A stretch of DNA of 64,000 nucleotides from Clostridia bacterium (lineage in GTDB: Bacteria > Bacillota > Clostridia > Oscillospirales > CAG-382): NCBI GenBank assembly GCA_017456765.1, contig JAFTIR010000039.1, positions 1 to 64,000 of the forward strand. The letters run 5' to 3'. Both the position numbers and the translations under genes were made by a program. Shown here piece by piece: positions 17,098 to 25,369 of the stretch. Under the pieces are notes generated by a model that was not told where the DNA came from, did not search any database, and saw only the letters and a list, made by a program, of their open reading frames with translations. Each line of letters starts with the position of its first letter. Position 1 is the stretch's first letter.

Positions 17098-18129
17098 TTA
17101 GAAGCATTTTTCAATTCCTTTTGATTTGCAGTTATCAATTTTGCCGCAATGATAGCAAAGTTCGTTGGGGCAAGCACCCTTTTCGAAGAAAATTTTTATA
17201 TTTTCGACTGTTGTTTCGGCAATGTTTGAAAGCGCTTCTTTTGTAAGATACCCCTGGTGGCTTGTTACAATAACATTAGGCATTGAGATAAGACGAGCAA
17301 GGGTGTCGTCTTCAACAATGTGTCCTGAAAAATCGCGGAAGAAAAAGTCTGATTCTTCTTCGTATACGTCAAGGCACGCAGCACCCACTTTTCTCTGTTT
17401 TATTCCCTCAATAAGAGCCTCGGTATCAATGAGAGCACCGCGGGAGGTATTTATAATGACAACACCTTTTTTCATTTTCTCAATGCTGTCATGGGTTATC
17501 ATGTGATGCGTTTCGTCTGTAAGGGGACAGTGAAGCGAGATTATGTCGCACTTTTCAAAGATTTCGTCAAGGCTTACATATTCTACTCCAAGGTTTTCGT
17601 TCGGATATTTGTCAAAGCATAGGATGTTCATGCCAAAACCCCGGCAGATATTTATAAAGCTTTGCCCGATTTTACCTGTACCCACAACACCTACGGTTTT
17701 TCCGTGTAAATCAAAGCCGTCAAGATTGTTTAGGCTGAAATTGAAATCTCTTGTTCTGATATATGCCTTGTGAATACGTCGGATTGAGGTAAGAAGCATC
17801 GCAATGGCATGCTCTGCAACGGCAAACGGGGAATAGGCAGGCACGTGAACTACGTGAACTTTGCCATAACAGTACTGTATGTCGACATTGTTGTAGCCTG
17901 CACAACGCAGGGCTATTATTTTTACTCCGTATTCGCACAGCTTGTCGATGACAGCTTTGTTTACAGTGTCATTTACAAAAACACATACGCCGTCGAAGCC
18001 TCCGGCAAGATTTACTGTGTCCTCTGTCAGTTTTGTTTCAAAATATTTGAACTTTATTCCGTTTTCTTCTCCGAATTTTTCAAACCCCGGTTTATCGTAG
18101 GGTTTTGCATCAAATAAAGCAATTTTCAT
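17098..18129 (-). CDS. D-2-hydroxyacid dehydrogenase (D-lactate dehydrogenase type) with cysteine-rich tail
   Basis: A 343-residue NAD-dependent dehydrogenase. It has the catalytic Arg in LRCAGYNNVD, the Rossmann motif VGTGKIGQ, the signature INTSRGALIDTEAL, and the catalytic His in VTSHQGYLTKEA, as in D-lactate dehydrogenases that reduce pyruvate. After the usual NEL end there is an added tail with CYHCGKIDNC and a further Cys, reminiscent of a metal- or Fe-S-binding knot. The ATG at 18129 follows GGAGTG by seven bases; longer forms lack a ribosome binding site. Substrate could be another 2-keto acid. Confidence 0.86.
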   Translation of the reverse strand: MKIALFDAKPYDKPGFEKFGEENGIKFKYFETKLTEDTVNLAGGFDGVCVFVNDTVNKAVIDKLCEYGVKIIALRCAGYNNVDIQYCYGKVHVVHVPAYSPFAVAEHAIAMLLTSIRRIHKAYIRTRDFNFSLNNLDGFDLHGKTVGVVGTGKIGQSFINICRGFGMNILCFDKYPNENLGVEYVSLDEIFEKCDIISLHCPLTDETHHMITHDSIEKMKKGVVIINTSRGALIDTEALIEGIKQRKVGAACLDVYEEESDFFFRDFSGHIVEDDTLARLISMPNVIVTSHQGYLTKEALSNIAETTVENIKIFFEKGACPNELCYHCGKIDNCKSKGIEKCF

Positions 18130-18256
18130 TTCTTTCACTCCGTTTGGTTTTGTGATTATTCTTTCACTCAACACTCAATTTATACTTATTGTAATGGTTA
18201 TTTGTTAAAAAGTCTACCATAAATTTTATTGCAAATGGAGAGTTTACAATAAGGTG

Positions 18257-18285
18257 TTGAATAAATATAGAAAGTATGTTATCTT
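18257..18285 (+). promoter_or_regulatory. Promoter of the orphan beta-sandwich gene
   Basis: TTGAAT, 17-base spacer, TATCTT, about 30 bases before the start. Confidence 0.5.
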
Positions 18286-18315
18286 TTTAGTATCACAATG
18301 AAAGGGGAGACTATA

Positions 18316-18975
18316 ATGCTAAAGAAAATACTGGGAGAAGCTCCCTTTGATGCAGAGCTTTGTGACAGCATAGTTGTATCTCCCTATAAATCTCATAAAG
18401 CGGAAATTGTTTTCCAAAACGATTCTGAATACGATTTACCGCTATCCTGTAATATAAAACCAGGCTCGTTTATAGATGTGACCAAGACGAGCTTTGATGT
18501 GATTTTACCGGCAGAAGGTAAAACAAATGTGCAGATAAACTTTTCCGTATCAAAGGATTCAAGGATTTTCGGTGGAAGCAAAATATGCGAGCTTGAAATT
18601 GTCGACAGAATATTCGACAGCAGAACCGAATATGAATTTGAAGTTGCCTGCGAGCTTTCGTATAAGTGCGGTGATAGTAAGGTGGGTGCATTTGAAGCAT
18701 CAGATGAAGTATTCTTTTCAAGGAACGGCGTTGTTTTTGCAAATGCCGGAGAGGTTATTTCTCTTGAGGTGCCGTGCCTTGAAAGAAAAGAAATTTTGCT
18801 TAATATTATTTCAGGAAAAATCAAGAATTTCAAGGACGGAGAAACAATAATTCTCTCTGAGGGGCTAAGCCGTCTGTGCTTTGAAATGGAGGAGGATGGA
18901 AGTTTTGAGTTTCAGAATCCTCAAAGCCTTGAAAAGGTTTATCCCGACACACTAAATCCTAAATGCTTTATGTGA
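18316..18975 (+). CDS. Unrecognised Ig-like beta-sandwich protein
   Basis: A 219-residue protein not recognised by function. Residues about 20-115 (AEIVFQNDSEYDLPLSCNI, then VILPAEGKTNVQINFSV) have the alternating hydrophobic pattern of immunoglobulin-like domains of BACON/MSP type. There is no signal peptide or membrane helix, so it is probably cytoplasmic. The ATG at 18316 is chosen because AAAGGGGAG lies just before it. It is a single-gene unit between an outward promoter and a terminator. Confidence 0.65.
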   Translation: MLKKILGEAPFDAELCDSIVVSPYKSHKAEIVFQNDSEYDLPLSCNIKPGSFIDVTKTSFDVILPAEGKTNVQINFSVSKDSRIFGGSKICELEIVDRIFDSRTEYEFEVACELSYKCGDSKVGAFEASDEVFFSRNGVVFANAGEVISLEVPCLERKEILLNIISGKIKNFKDGETIILSEGLSRLCFEMEEDGSFEFQNPQSLEKVYPDTLNPKCFM

Positions 18976-18980
18976 AAGAT

Positions 18981-19016
18981 AACTCCCAAGTCAGATGATT
19001 TGGGAGTTTTATCTTT
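18981..19016. terminator. Bidirectional terminator
   Basis: AACTCCCAA and TTGGGAGTT form a hairpin between convergent genes, flanked by A/T-rich tails. Confidence 0.8.
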
Positions 19017-19848
19017 ATTTGTTTTCCTCTATGGTTTCTTTTTCCTTGTCTCTTATGAGTGTTATTTTGCAGTCCTCATAGTTTTCGGAAACACCCTCAA
19101 CCATGATTCGTCTGCCCTTTATAAGCTCAAGGACGGCAAGAAATGTTGCTACAATTTCGCTTCTTGACTCCGCTTTTTCAAAAAGGCCTGCAAATGAGCA
19201 ATTTCCACGTCTTACGAGGAGCTTCATCACATGAAGTATTCTTTCGTTTACGGGAACATGGCGTGTGGACTTGAGAAGATTGTCGAGCTTTTCTGTGTTT
19301 GCCTGTGCCTCCATAAGCTCAAGCCGTCTCTGATATATTCTCATGTATGCCTCTTGGAGAATCTTGATGTCATGAGTCAGCTTATATTCGCTTTGGCTTA
19401 TGTTTTTGATTTCTTCCGGCGGCTTTTCGTATCTTCCGCTGTAAGTGAGCTCTCTGTCGTGGAGGATTTCGGCAGTCTGCTTTGCTCTCTGATATTCAAG
19501 AAGCATATCAACAAGCTCTTGCCTCGGGTCTTCCTCGTCCTCGACTTTAGGCAGAAGAAGCCTTGACTTTATAACCATAAGCTGACTGGCCATAACAATA
19601 AATTCGCTGGCTATTTCCATGTTGAACATTTCCATGGTATGGAGATAATCCATGTATTGCTCAAGGATTAAGGCTATCGGAATATCGTAAATATTTACCT
19701 TGTTTTTTGTAATAAGGGACAGCAAAAGCTCTAAAGGACCCTCAAAAATTTCAAGTTTGAAGGAAAGTGCGCCATCGTCTTTTGCGTACTGCTCAATGGC
19801 AGCCTCGTCAATTTGTTCCTGACCGACAGGAAGCATTGTTTCGGACAT
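19015..19848 (-). CDS. scpA: Segregation and condensation protein A
   Basis: A 277-residue kleisin. The N-terminal SMC-binding part has FEGPLELLLSLITKNKVNIYDIPI and the middle SEFIVMASQLMVIKSRLLLP, both hallmarks of ScpA; the C-terminal winged helix contacts the other SMC head. It bridges the SMC dimer in chromosome condensation. AGAGGTAAC precedes the ATG. Its usual partner gene scpB is not adjacent; the next gene upstream encodes a site-2 protease, and the two probably share a transcript. Confidence 0.95.
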   Translation of the reverse strand: MSETMLPVGQEQIDEAAIEQYAKDDGALSFKLEIFEGPLELLLSLITKNKVNIYDIPIALILEQYMDYLHTMEMFNMEIASEFIVMASQLMVIKSRLLLPKVEDEEDPRQELVDMLLEYQRAKQTAEILHDRELTYSGRYEKPPEEIKNISQSEYKLTHDIKILQEAYMRIYQRRLELMEAQANTEKLDNLLKSTRHVPVNERILHVMKLLVRRGNCSFAGLFEKAESRSEIVATFLAVLELIKGRRIMVEGVSENYEDCKITLIRDKEKETIEENK

Positions 19849-19864
19849 TTGTTGTTACCTCTGT

Positions 19865-20569
19865 TTATAAGAATGTAAAGGGGATAAGCGTTACAATAAA
19901 GTCAAGTCCTGCAAGTAATTTGTCGCCAAGGAAAATAATTATACTGTCAAGGCTTCCTCTCCAAAGAAGAAAGAGTACGACAAGCATAATGTAGTTTTCG
20001 TATTTGTCAAAGAAGTACGCGACCTTTGCAGGCAAAATTGTTGAAATAATTCTTGAGCCGTCAAGAGGTGGTATAGGGATAAGGTTAAAGACAGCAAGAG
20101 TTGCGTTACTGGTTATAAACATGGATATAAAGGTACGCCACATTATGAATAGATTTGAGGTTGTGATTGATATAAGTGTACTTGTGTCCTGTAAAAAAAC
20201 AATCTGCAAAACGCCGTAATGAAGAAGAAGTCCTATAAGACAAAGAAAAACATTTGAAAGCGGACCCGCAATCGAAACAATACACAAATCGCGTTTGTAA
20301 TTGTTGAAGTTTCTGGGATTTATCGGCACAGGTCTTGCAAACCCGAAGCCGAAGAGAAGCATCATTATTGTGCCTATCGGGTCAAGATGCTTTATGGGGT
20401 TTAGCGTCAGTCTGCCGTTCCATGCCGCAGTATTGTCGCCGCACTTATATGCAGCATATCCGTGACAGTATTCGTGAACTGTTAAGGATATGAGAATGAC
20501 AGGCAAGAACAGTATAAGTGAAATTACGGATTCTCTTGAAAATCCGCTTCTGAATAAATCTATTAACAT
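19865..20569 (-). CDS. Site-2 protease family (M50) intramembrane metalloprotease
   Basis: A 234-residue membrane protein. The zinc motif HEYCH is at residues 32-36 inside the first helix region, and the third ligand motif NLIPIPPLDGSRI lies near residue 165. This is the short single-core YwhC/S2P form without PDZ domains. It would cleave a membrane-bound regulator or signal remnant; the substrate is unknown. Its GAGGAATTAA ribosome binding site falls within a repeat shared with 22.4 kb. Confidence 0.92.
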   Translation of the reverse strand: MLIDLFRSGFSRESVISLILFLPVILISLTVHEYCHGYAAYKCGDNTAAWNGRLTLNPIKHLDPIGTIMMLLFGFGFARPVPINPRNFNNYKRDLCIVSIAGPLSNVFLCLIGLLLHYGVLQIVFLQDTSTLISITTSNLFIMWRTFISMFITSNATLAVFNLIPIPPLDGSRIISTILPAKVAYFFDKYENYIMLVVLFLLWRGSLDSIIIFLGDKLLAGLDFIVTLIPFTFL

Positions 20570-20570
20570 T

Positions 20571-20603
20571 TAATTCCTCATTTCTAATTCCTAATTTGAA
20601 ATC
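20571..20603. repeat. Short AATTAGGAATTA-type repeat, copy 1
   Basis: TAATTCCTCATTTCTAATTC and the following CTAATTTG match, in reverse complement, the AATTAGGAATTA block at 22401-22431. It provides the ribosome binding site of the site-2 protease gene. Confidence 0.5.
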
Positions 20604-21099
20604 ATTCAATGAATAATTTCAAGAATCCTTCACCCTCAAGACCACTGAAATTCTGCTGTCTTAACACTTCGTAAACAGCAATGGCTACCGAGTTTGAAAG
20701 ATTCAGACTTCTTATATCCTCAAGCATTGGGATTCTGACACATTTGTCGAGGTTTTTCTTTAGTATTTCCTCGGGTATTCCTGCCGATTCCTTGCCGAAG
20801 ATTAAATATGTATTTTCGGGATATTCCACCTCTGTGTAGCACTTTGGTGCTTTTGTGGAGAGATAATAGAAATTCCCGCCTTTGTTTTTTTCGTAGAAAT
20901 CCTCTATGTTTTTGTAATAATGTACATCAAGATACTGCCAGTAATCGAGCCCTGCTCTTTTTAGTTTCGCGTCTGTGATTTCAAAGCCGAAAGGCTCTAT
21001 CATGTGAAGGGAAACACCCGTTGCGGCGCAGGTTCTTGAAATATTGCCCGTGTTCTGGGGGATTTCAGGCTCTAAGAGCACAACGTTGAGCTTTGCCAT
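20602..21099 (-). CDS. trmL: tRNA (cytidine/uridine-34-2'-O)-methyltransferase
   Basis: A 165-residue SPOUT methyltransferase. It starts LNVVLLEPEIPQNTGNISRT and ends with the SAM-binding knot FGKESAGIPEEIL and IPMLEDIRSLNLSNSVAIA, the TrmL/YibK signature. It methylates the wobble ribose of some leucine tRNAs. Length is normal. The gene lies one base after the LUD-domain gene and is co-transcribed with it. Confidence 0.95.
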   Translation of the reverse strand: MAKLNVVLLEPEIPQNTGNISRTCAATGVSLHMIEPFGFEITDAKLKRAGLDYWQYLDVHYYKNIEDFYEKNKGGNFYYLSTKAPKCYTEVEYPENTYLIFGKESAGIPEEILKKNLDKCVRIPMLEDIRSLNLSNSVAIAVYEVLRQQNFSGLEGEGFLKLFIE

Positions 21100-21100
21100 T

Positions 21101-21733
21101 TCAATAACCCAGTTCCTCTCCGATAAGTATAACCTTTATTCTGTTCTGTACGCGCTGTCTTCCCGTAATGACGGTTGTCGCACAGATTCTCTGTGGCGAT
21201 GAACAGTTCATACAGTGACCTGTTTTTGTGCAGGGTGTTTCACAGCCAAGTCTTGTGGCATTTGCGGGGGCTGCAATTTCCTGCACCCTTACCTTTGCTT
21301 CCTCAATATCCTTTACAATCTTGTTGTAGCCTGCAACGACGATAACGCTTTTCGGTCCCCATATGAGAGATGCAACTCTGTTTCCATTTCCGTCAACGTT
21401 GTAAAGCTCGCCCTTTTCTGTGATTGCATTTGAACTCATGAGATAAACATCGCTTGTGAATGCCGCCTCGTAAATACCTTGAACATCGGCATTTTTTGTA
21501 TATCTGTCAAGGAAATTGTATCTTCCGCCGCGAAGCATGTCTATAACTCCTGCTTCAAACAAAGTCATTGAGCCTCCGACAGTTACCGTATCACCATCGT
21601 TCATGAGAGATTCAATTACATCGAGAGCTTCCTCTGCGCTGTCAACACACTCGCAATACATGTTGTTGTCACGAAGCGCTTCTGCTGTTCGCTCCATCTT
21701 GAGTCTTATAACGTCATACTTGTTCTTGTCCAT
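21101..21733 (-). CDS. LUD domain protein (LutC/DUF162-like) with cysteine cluster
   Basis: A 210-residue protein with the LUD fold (DTVTVGGSMTLFEAGVIDML, VYLMSSNAITEKGELYNVDG, VIVVAGYNKIVKDIEEA). LUD proteins are linked to lactate utilisation and NAD(P)-type ligand binding. The C-terminal part holds five cysteines within 20 residues (CETPCTKTGHC, then MNC and RIC), which could hold a metal or Fe-S centre. It is the stand-alone form seen in many Clostridia, without LutA or LutB. GAGGAAAG precedes the ATG. Confidence 0.87.
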   Translation of the reverse strand: MDKNKYDVIRLKMERTAEALRDNNMYCECVDSAEEALDVIESLMNDGDTVTVGGSMTLFEAGVIDMLRGGRYNFLDRYTKNADVQGIYEAAFTSDVYLMSSNAITEKGELYNVDGNGNRVASLIWGPKSVIVVAGYNKIVKDIEEAKVRVQEIAAPANATRLGCETPCTKTGHCMNCSSPQRICATTVITGRQRVQNRIKVILIGEELGY

Positions 21734-21744
21734 AATTCTTTCCT

Positions 21745-22335
21745 CTATTCAGCAAGATTTATTATCTGTACATCATGCAGTTTTGCGTAGTTTACAGTGT
21801 AAGCCGTGCCGCCTTTTTCGTGCTTGTGATAGCACACGCAATAATGAGATTTGTCGATGAGAATTCTGTTTCTGCCGAGAAGCGCCTTTACGGCTTCTTC
21901 TTTGTTTTTTGGATTTTTGAAGTGAATATTGACTTCGTTTGCTTTTGATTTTAGAAATTTGTAATACTTTTTTTGATTTTCTTTCCACTTACACGATTGG
22001 TTTTCGTAAGGGAGCTCCAGGACGAGCTTTATATCAGGATGTTCTCTCGAAACATCAAAAACAACACTTGCCGCAAGTGTGTCAAAGCCTATTGCTCCGC
22101 CGCAGTGAAATTCCTTTACCCCTTGTGAGAGCAGATAAAGAATTGTACTTTTAAGAGCGGGAAGAAGAGTCTTTTTCTCTTCATCCGTAATAATTCTGTG
22201 TCCTGTAAAGGAACAGGAAATCCTCCTGTTGTCATATTCAAAATACGGCTCTGCTGATATTGCCGTAAGGTCAAACTCTATTTCGGCATCACTTATGTCA
22301 AAAAAATCCTCATCGAGAAATTCGGGACCGTTCAT
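21745..22335 (-). CDS. SLOG family protein (DUF1273/YspA-like)
   Basis: A 196-residue protein. After an acidic N-terminal 40 residues comes CSFTGHR, then a Rossmann-like core with FHCGGAIGFDTLAASVV and CYHKHEKGGTAYTVNYA. These are motifs of the SLOG/DprA-like superfamily of nucleotide-binding proteins. Function is unknown; relatives bind nucleotide-derived ligands. GGTGA stands five bases before the chosen ATG; a GTG at 22347 is less likely because it lies upstream of that site. It leads the minus-strand unit with the LUD gene. Confidence 0.8.
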   Translation of the reverse strand: MNGPEFLDEDFFDISDAEIEFDLTAISAEPYFEYDNRRISCSFTGHRIITDEEKKTLLPALKSTILYLLSQGVKEFHCGGAIGFDTLAASVVFDVSREHPDIKLVLELPYENQSCKWKENQKKYYKFLKSKANEVNIHFKNPKNKEEAVKALLGRNRILIDKSHYCVCYHKHEKGGTAYTVNYAKLHDVQIINLAE

Positions 22336-22363
22336 CGGCTTCACCACACTTTTAACTATATTT

Positions 22364-22391
22364 ATTATATTCTAAACCTCTTATGTGACAA
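22364..22391 (-). promoter_or_regulatory. Promoter of the SLOG-LUD-trmL unit
   Basis: Minus strand TTGTCA, 16-base spacer, TATAAT. Confidence 0.65.
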
Positions 22392-22400
22392 GAGTATTAA

Positions 22401-22431
22401 GAAATGAGAAATTAGGAATTAGGAATTACGG
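22401..22431. repeat. Short AATTAGGAATTA-type repeat, copy 2
   Basis: GAAATGAGAAATTAGGAATT followed by AGGAATTACGG. The same core in inverted orientation is at 20571-20603. Confidence 0.5.
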
Positions 22432-22442
22432 ATAAAAACGTG

Positions 22443-22480
22443 AAAATCCCTTGCATCGGTGTTTGATGCAAGGGATTCGT
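22443..22480 (-). terminator. Terminator of the EF-G-like gene
   Basis: AATCCCTTGCATC and GATGCAAGGGATT form a long hairpin, followed on the minus strand by T-rich sequence. Confidence 0.8.
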
Positions 22481-22542
22481 ATTTACGTGAATAAGAAGCT
22501 TGTTTTACACGAGTGCTATTCTGTGCGAAACTGCCACGGGTG

Positions 22543-24609
22543 CTATCCGGCGAAGCCCGCCTTCTTTGCTTCTTCAATAATCTTCTGAGCATTGGGGCCG
22601 GGAACTTCTTCGTATCTTGCAAGCTCCATGTCGAAGCTACCTCGACCCTGAGTCATGGCTCTGAGGCTGATTACGTAGTTTGCAAGTTCTGCCAAAGGAG
22701 CTTCAGCATCAATAACCGTGTAGCCGTTTCTGTCTTCAACGGGATTCATGCCCAGAACTCTTCCGCGTCTCTTGTTGAGGTCACCCATAACGTCACCAAC
22801 GAGGGATTCGGGAACTGTAACCTTAAGTGAGTTCACAGGTTCGAGGATTACAGGGCCTGCCTTGGGAAGACCTTCCTTGAATGCGAGAATTGCCGCGAGC
22901 TTGAAGGAAATTTCGTTGGAGTCAACATCGTGGTAAGAACCGTCAAAGAGATCGGCTGCAAGGTTTACTACAGGATAGCCTGCAAGAACACCTGTGTTCA
23001 TGGCTTCGAGAAGACCCTTTTCAACTGCAGGGTAGAAGCCCTTGGGAACTGCACCGCCGACAACCGACTGTGTAAATGTAAGGCCGTCTTCGTAGCCGTG
23101 GCTGAATGTAATCTTAACGTGACCGTACTGACCCGAACCGCCCGACTGCTTCTTGTGCTTACCTTCAACCTGAACGCTCTTCTTGATTGTTTCGCGGTAT
23201 GCAATCTTTGCATCCTTGAGTTCAACGTTTGCGCCGTATCTTGACTTAAGCTTGGAAACGATAACATCAAGGTGAATGTCACCAAGACCCGAGATTGTAA
23301 GCTGCTTTGTTTCGGGATCGTTTTCATAGAGCATTGTTCTGTCTTCTTCGAGAAGGCGTGCAATACCCTGGCTTATCTTATCTTCGTCTCCCTTGTCCTT
23401 GGGAAGAATTGCCTTCTTCATGTAGGGCTTGGGATATACGATTGCTTCGTAATCGAATGTGCCGCCGAGAGTGTCGTTTGTGTTTGTGTCGGAAAGCTTT
23501 GCAGTCATACCGATATCACCGCAAGCGAGCTCGTCTACTTCTGTCTGCTTTTTACCGCGGATAACATAAATATGGCTGAACTTTTCGGGCTTGCCTGTTC
23601 TGCGGTTTGTGAGGGTTGCGTCCTTTTTGAGAGAACCGTTCATTACCTTGAAGTAAGACATCTTACCTACAAACGGGTCAGCGACTGTCTTGAATACGAA
23701 AATTGATGCTTCGCCAACTTCGCTTGGCTTAACCTGCGTTCCTTCAGCATCACGTTCTCCCATTCTGTCGAGAGGGTTGGGGAAGGAGGAAGCAACGATG
23801 TCGAGGAATGAAGCGATACCTGTTGCCTTTGCGGCAGAACCCACGAATACAGGAGAGATAGCGCCTGAAATAATACCCTTGTTGAGAGCTTCCTGCATTT
23901 CTTCGAGGGTGAATTCTTCGCCTTCAAAGAACTTTTCAAGCATTTCGTCGCTTGTGGAAGCAACTGATTCTACAAGTCTCTCACGGAAGTGTGCAATCTT
24001 GTCAACACTTTCTTCGGGAACGGGAATTTCACTTGTCTTACCGTCACCGAGGTACTCAAAGCCCTTCATTGTTACAAGGTCAACGTAGCCTTTCAGCTGT
24101 CTGTCGATGATGATGGGAACTTCAATAGGACATACGGAGTTGCCGAATTTAATACGCATAGCTTCAATAGCCTTACCGAAGTTTGCGTTTTCGTCGTCCA
24201 TCTTGTTGATGAAGAATGCCTTGGGTACTCTTGCTTTTGTTGCATATTCCCACGCAAGCTCACTGCCTACGTCAACACCGCTCTTTGCGTCCATTACGAT
24301 AAGTGCAGTACCTGCAACGCGAAGACCTTGCGCAACTTCACCGGAGAAATCCTGGTAACCGGGGGTGTCGATTAAGTTTATCTTTACGCCCTTCCAAGTA
24401 AGGGGAGCGACAGCAGTCGATAATGAGAACTTTCTCTTTGTTTCTTCTGCGTCAAAGTCGCATACTGTATTTCCGTCATCTGTCTTTCCGAGACGGTCGG
24501 TTTCCTTTGCTATGTACAGCATTGCTTCTGCAAGAGAAGTCTTTCCGTTACCTCCGTGTCCGAGAAGACACACGTTTCTGATGTTTTTGGTTTCAATTAA
24601 ATTGCCCAT
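22543..24609 (-). CDS. Elongation factor G-like GTPase (second EF-G type)
   Basis: A 688-residue translational GTPase with the domain order of EF-G. The P-loop is GHGGNGKT (residues 17-24) and switch II is DTPGYQDF, instead of GHxDAGKT and DTPGHVDF of canonical FusA, while NKMD is kept. Domain IV and V sequences are present (RETIKKSVQVEGKHKKQSGG, PVNSLKVTVPESLVGDVMGD). This pattern fits the FusA2/EF-G-like group, whose role is unclear (recycling or ribosome rescue have been proposed). No rpsL/rpsG neighbour is present. Codon use suggests strong expression. Confidence 0.88.
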   Translation of the reverse strand: MGNLIETKNIRNVCLLGHGGNGKTSLAEAMLYIAKETDRLGKTDDGNTVCDFDAEETKRKFSLSTAVAPLTWKGVKINLIDTPGYQDFSGEVAQGLRVAGTALIVMDAKSGVDVGSELAWEYATKARVPKAFFINKMDDENANFGKAIEAMRIKFGNSVCPIEVPIIIDRQLKGYVDLVTMKGFEYLGDGKTSEIPVPEESVDKIAHFRERLVESVASTSDEMLEKFFEGEEFTLEEMQEALNKGIISGAISPVFVGSAAKATGIASFLDIVASSFPNPLDRMGERDAEGTQVKPSEVGEASIFVFKTVADPFVGKMSYFKVMNGSLKKDATLTNRRTGKPEKFSHIYVIRGKKQTEVDELACGDIGMTAKLSDTNTNDTLGGTFDYEAIVYPKPYMKKAILPKDKGDEDKISQGIARLLEEDRTMLYENDPETKQLTISGLGDIHLDVIVSKLKSRYGANVELKDAKIAYRETIKKSVQVEGKHKKQSGGSGQYGHVKITFSHGYEDGLTFTQSVVGGAVPKGFYPAVEKGLLEAMNTGVLAGYPVVNLAADLFDGSYHDVDSNEISFKLAAILAFKEGLPKAGPVILEPVNSLKVTVPESLVGDVMGDLNKRRGRVLGMNPVEDRNGYTVIDAEAPLAELANYVISLRAMTQGRGSFDMELARYEEVPGPNAQKIIEEAKKAGFAG

Positions 24610-24723
24610 TACCTTTTAGCTCCTTTCACAGCTTTATAAGGAAGCGTAGTTTTGTTAAAAAATGGGGTACGCTCTTTCATTGGATTTGGTAATTTTTATT
24701 TGAAAGCTTTGTCCTTATTAGTT

Positions 24724-24752
24724 ATTATATAACAAATGGCGTTTGTTTTCAA
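24724..24752 (-). promoter_or_regulatory. Promoter of the EF-G-like gene
   Basis: Minus strand TTGAAA, 17-base spacer, TATAAT; leader of about 110 bases. The rest of the 24610-24911 intergenic region shows only this and the opposite promoter. Confidence 0.8.
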
Positions 24753-24849
24753 TGCACAATAATCATAGATATTGACCGGAAACTTTGTGAAAATTGAACA
24801 AAATTTTCTGTGTTGTGCCGGGATGAATTTCAAATGATAATTTTAACAC

Positions 24850-24878
24850 TTGACGAATACATGAATTTGTGGTAGAAT
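24850..24878 (+). promoter_or_regulatory. Promoter of the PH-like membrane protein gene
   Basis: TTGACG, 17-base spacer, TAGAAT. Confidence 0.75.
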
Positions 24879-24911
24879 ACAGTCACGTTTTGTAGAAAAG
24901 AGGTTTTTTGA

Positions 24912-25325
24912 TTGGATAACATAAATGGTGTGATTTCGGCAAAATTCAGTTCAAAAGGAGCATGGATAACTCTTTGGGCCTTTGCGGTTGCAGGCGTGAT
25001 TCTGTCGCTTCGTGCGCTGTCGCTTATAATGCCTAAAACGTGTATTGCACTAAGTGTTGCAGCTTTTGTTTTTTCGGTTTTGGGAACGCTTGTAGGCGTT
25101 TATGCAATGAAAACCAAACTTGAAATAGATGAAAAATTCATTTGTTATAAAACATTTTTTGGAAAGCAGTTATATCTTCCCATCGATTCTGTTACGGGAG
25201 TAAAGGGAACTCTGTTCAGTACGGTTGGTATTTATGCACCGTCTTTCAGATTGAAGTGTTGTTTTGTGAAAAACAAGGACGAAATTATTCGTGCAATAAA
25301 AGAAAAACTTGAAAACAGAAAATAA
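24912..25325 (+). CDS. Small membrane protein with bacterial PH-like domain
   Basis: A 137-residue protein with two helices (about residues 17-38 and 42-64) followed by a 70-residue domain (LEIDEKFICYKTFFGKQLYLPIDSVTGVKG) resembling bacterial PH domains of the YdbS type. The start is TTG, eight bases after AGAGG. The function is not known; such proteins are membrane-bound and often stand alone. It has its own promoter and terminator. Confidence 0.72.
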   Translation: MDNINGVISAKFSSKGAWITLWAFAVAGVILSLRALSLIMPKTCIALSVAAFVFSVLGTLVGVYAMKTKLEIDEKFICYKTFFGKQLYLPIDSVTGVKGTLFSTVGIYAPSFRLKCCFVKNKDEIIRAIKEKLENRK

Positions 25326-25330
25326 AACGA

Positions 25331-25356
25331 AAAAGGAGTCGCAAAAGCGACTCCTT
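25331..25356. terminator. Bidirectional terminator
   Basis: AAGGAGTCGC-AAAA-GCGACTCCTT hairpin between convergent genes. Confidence 0.85.
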
Positions 25357-25369
25357 AAATTATGCTTTT

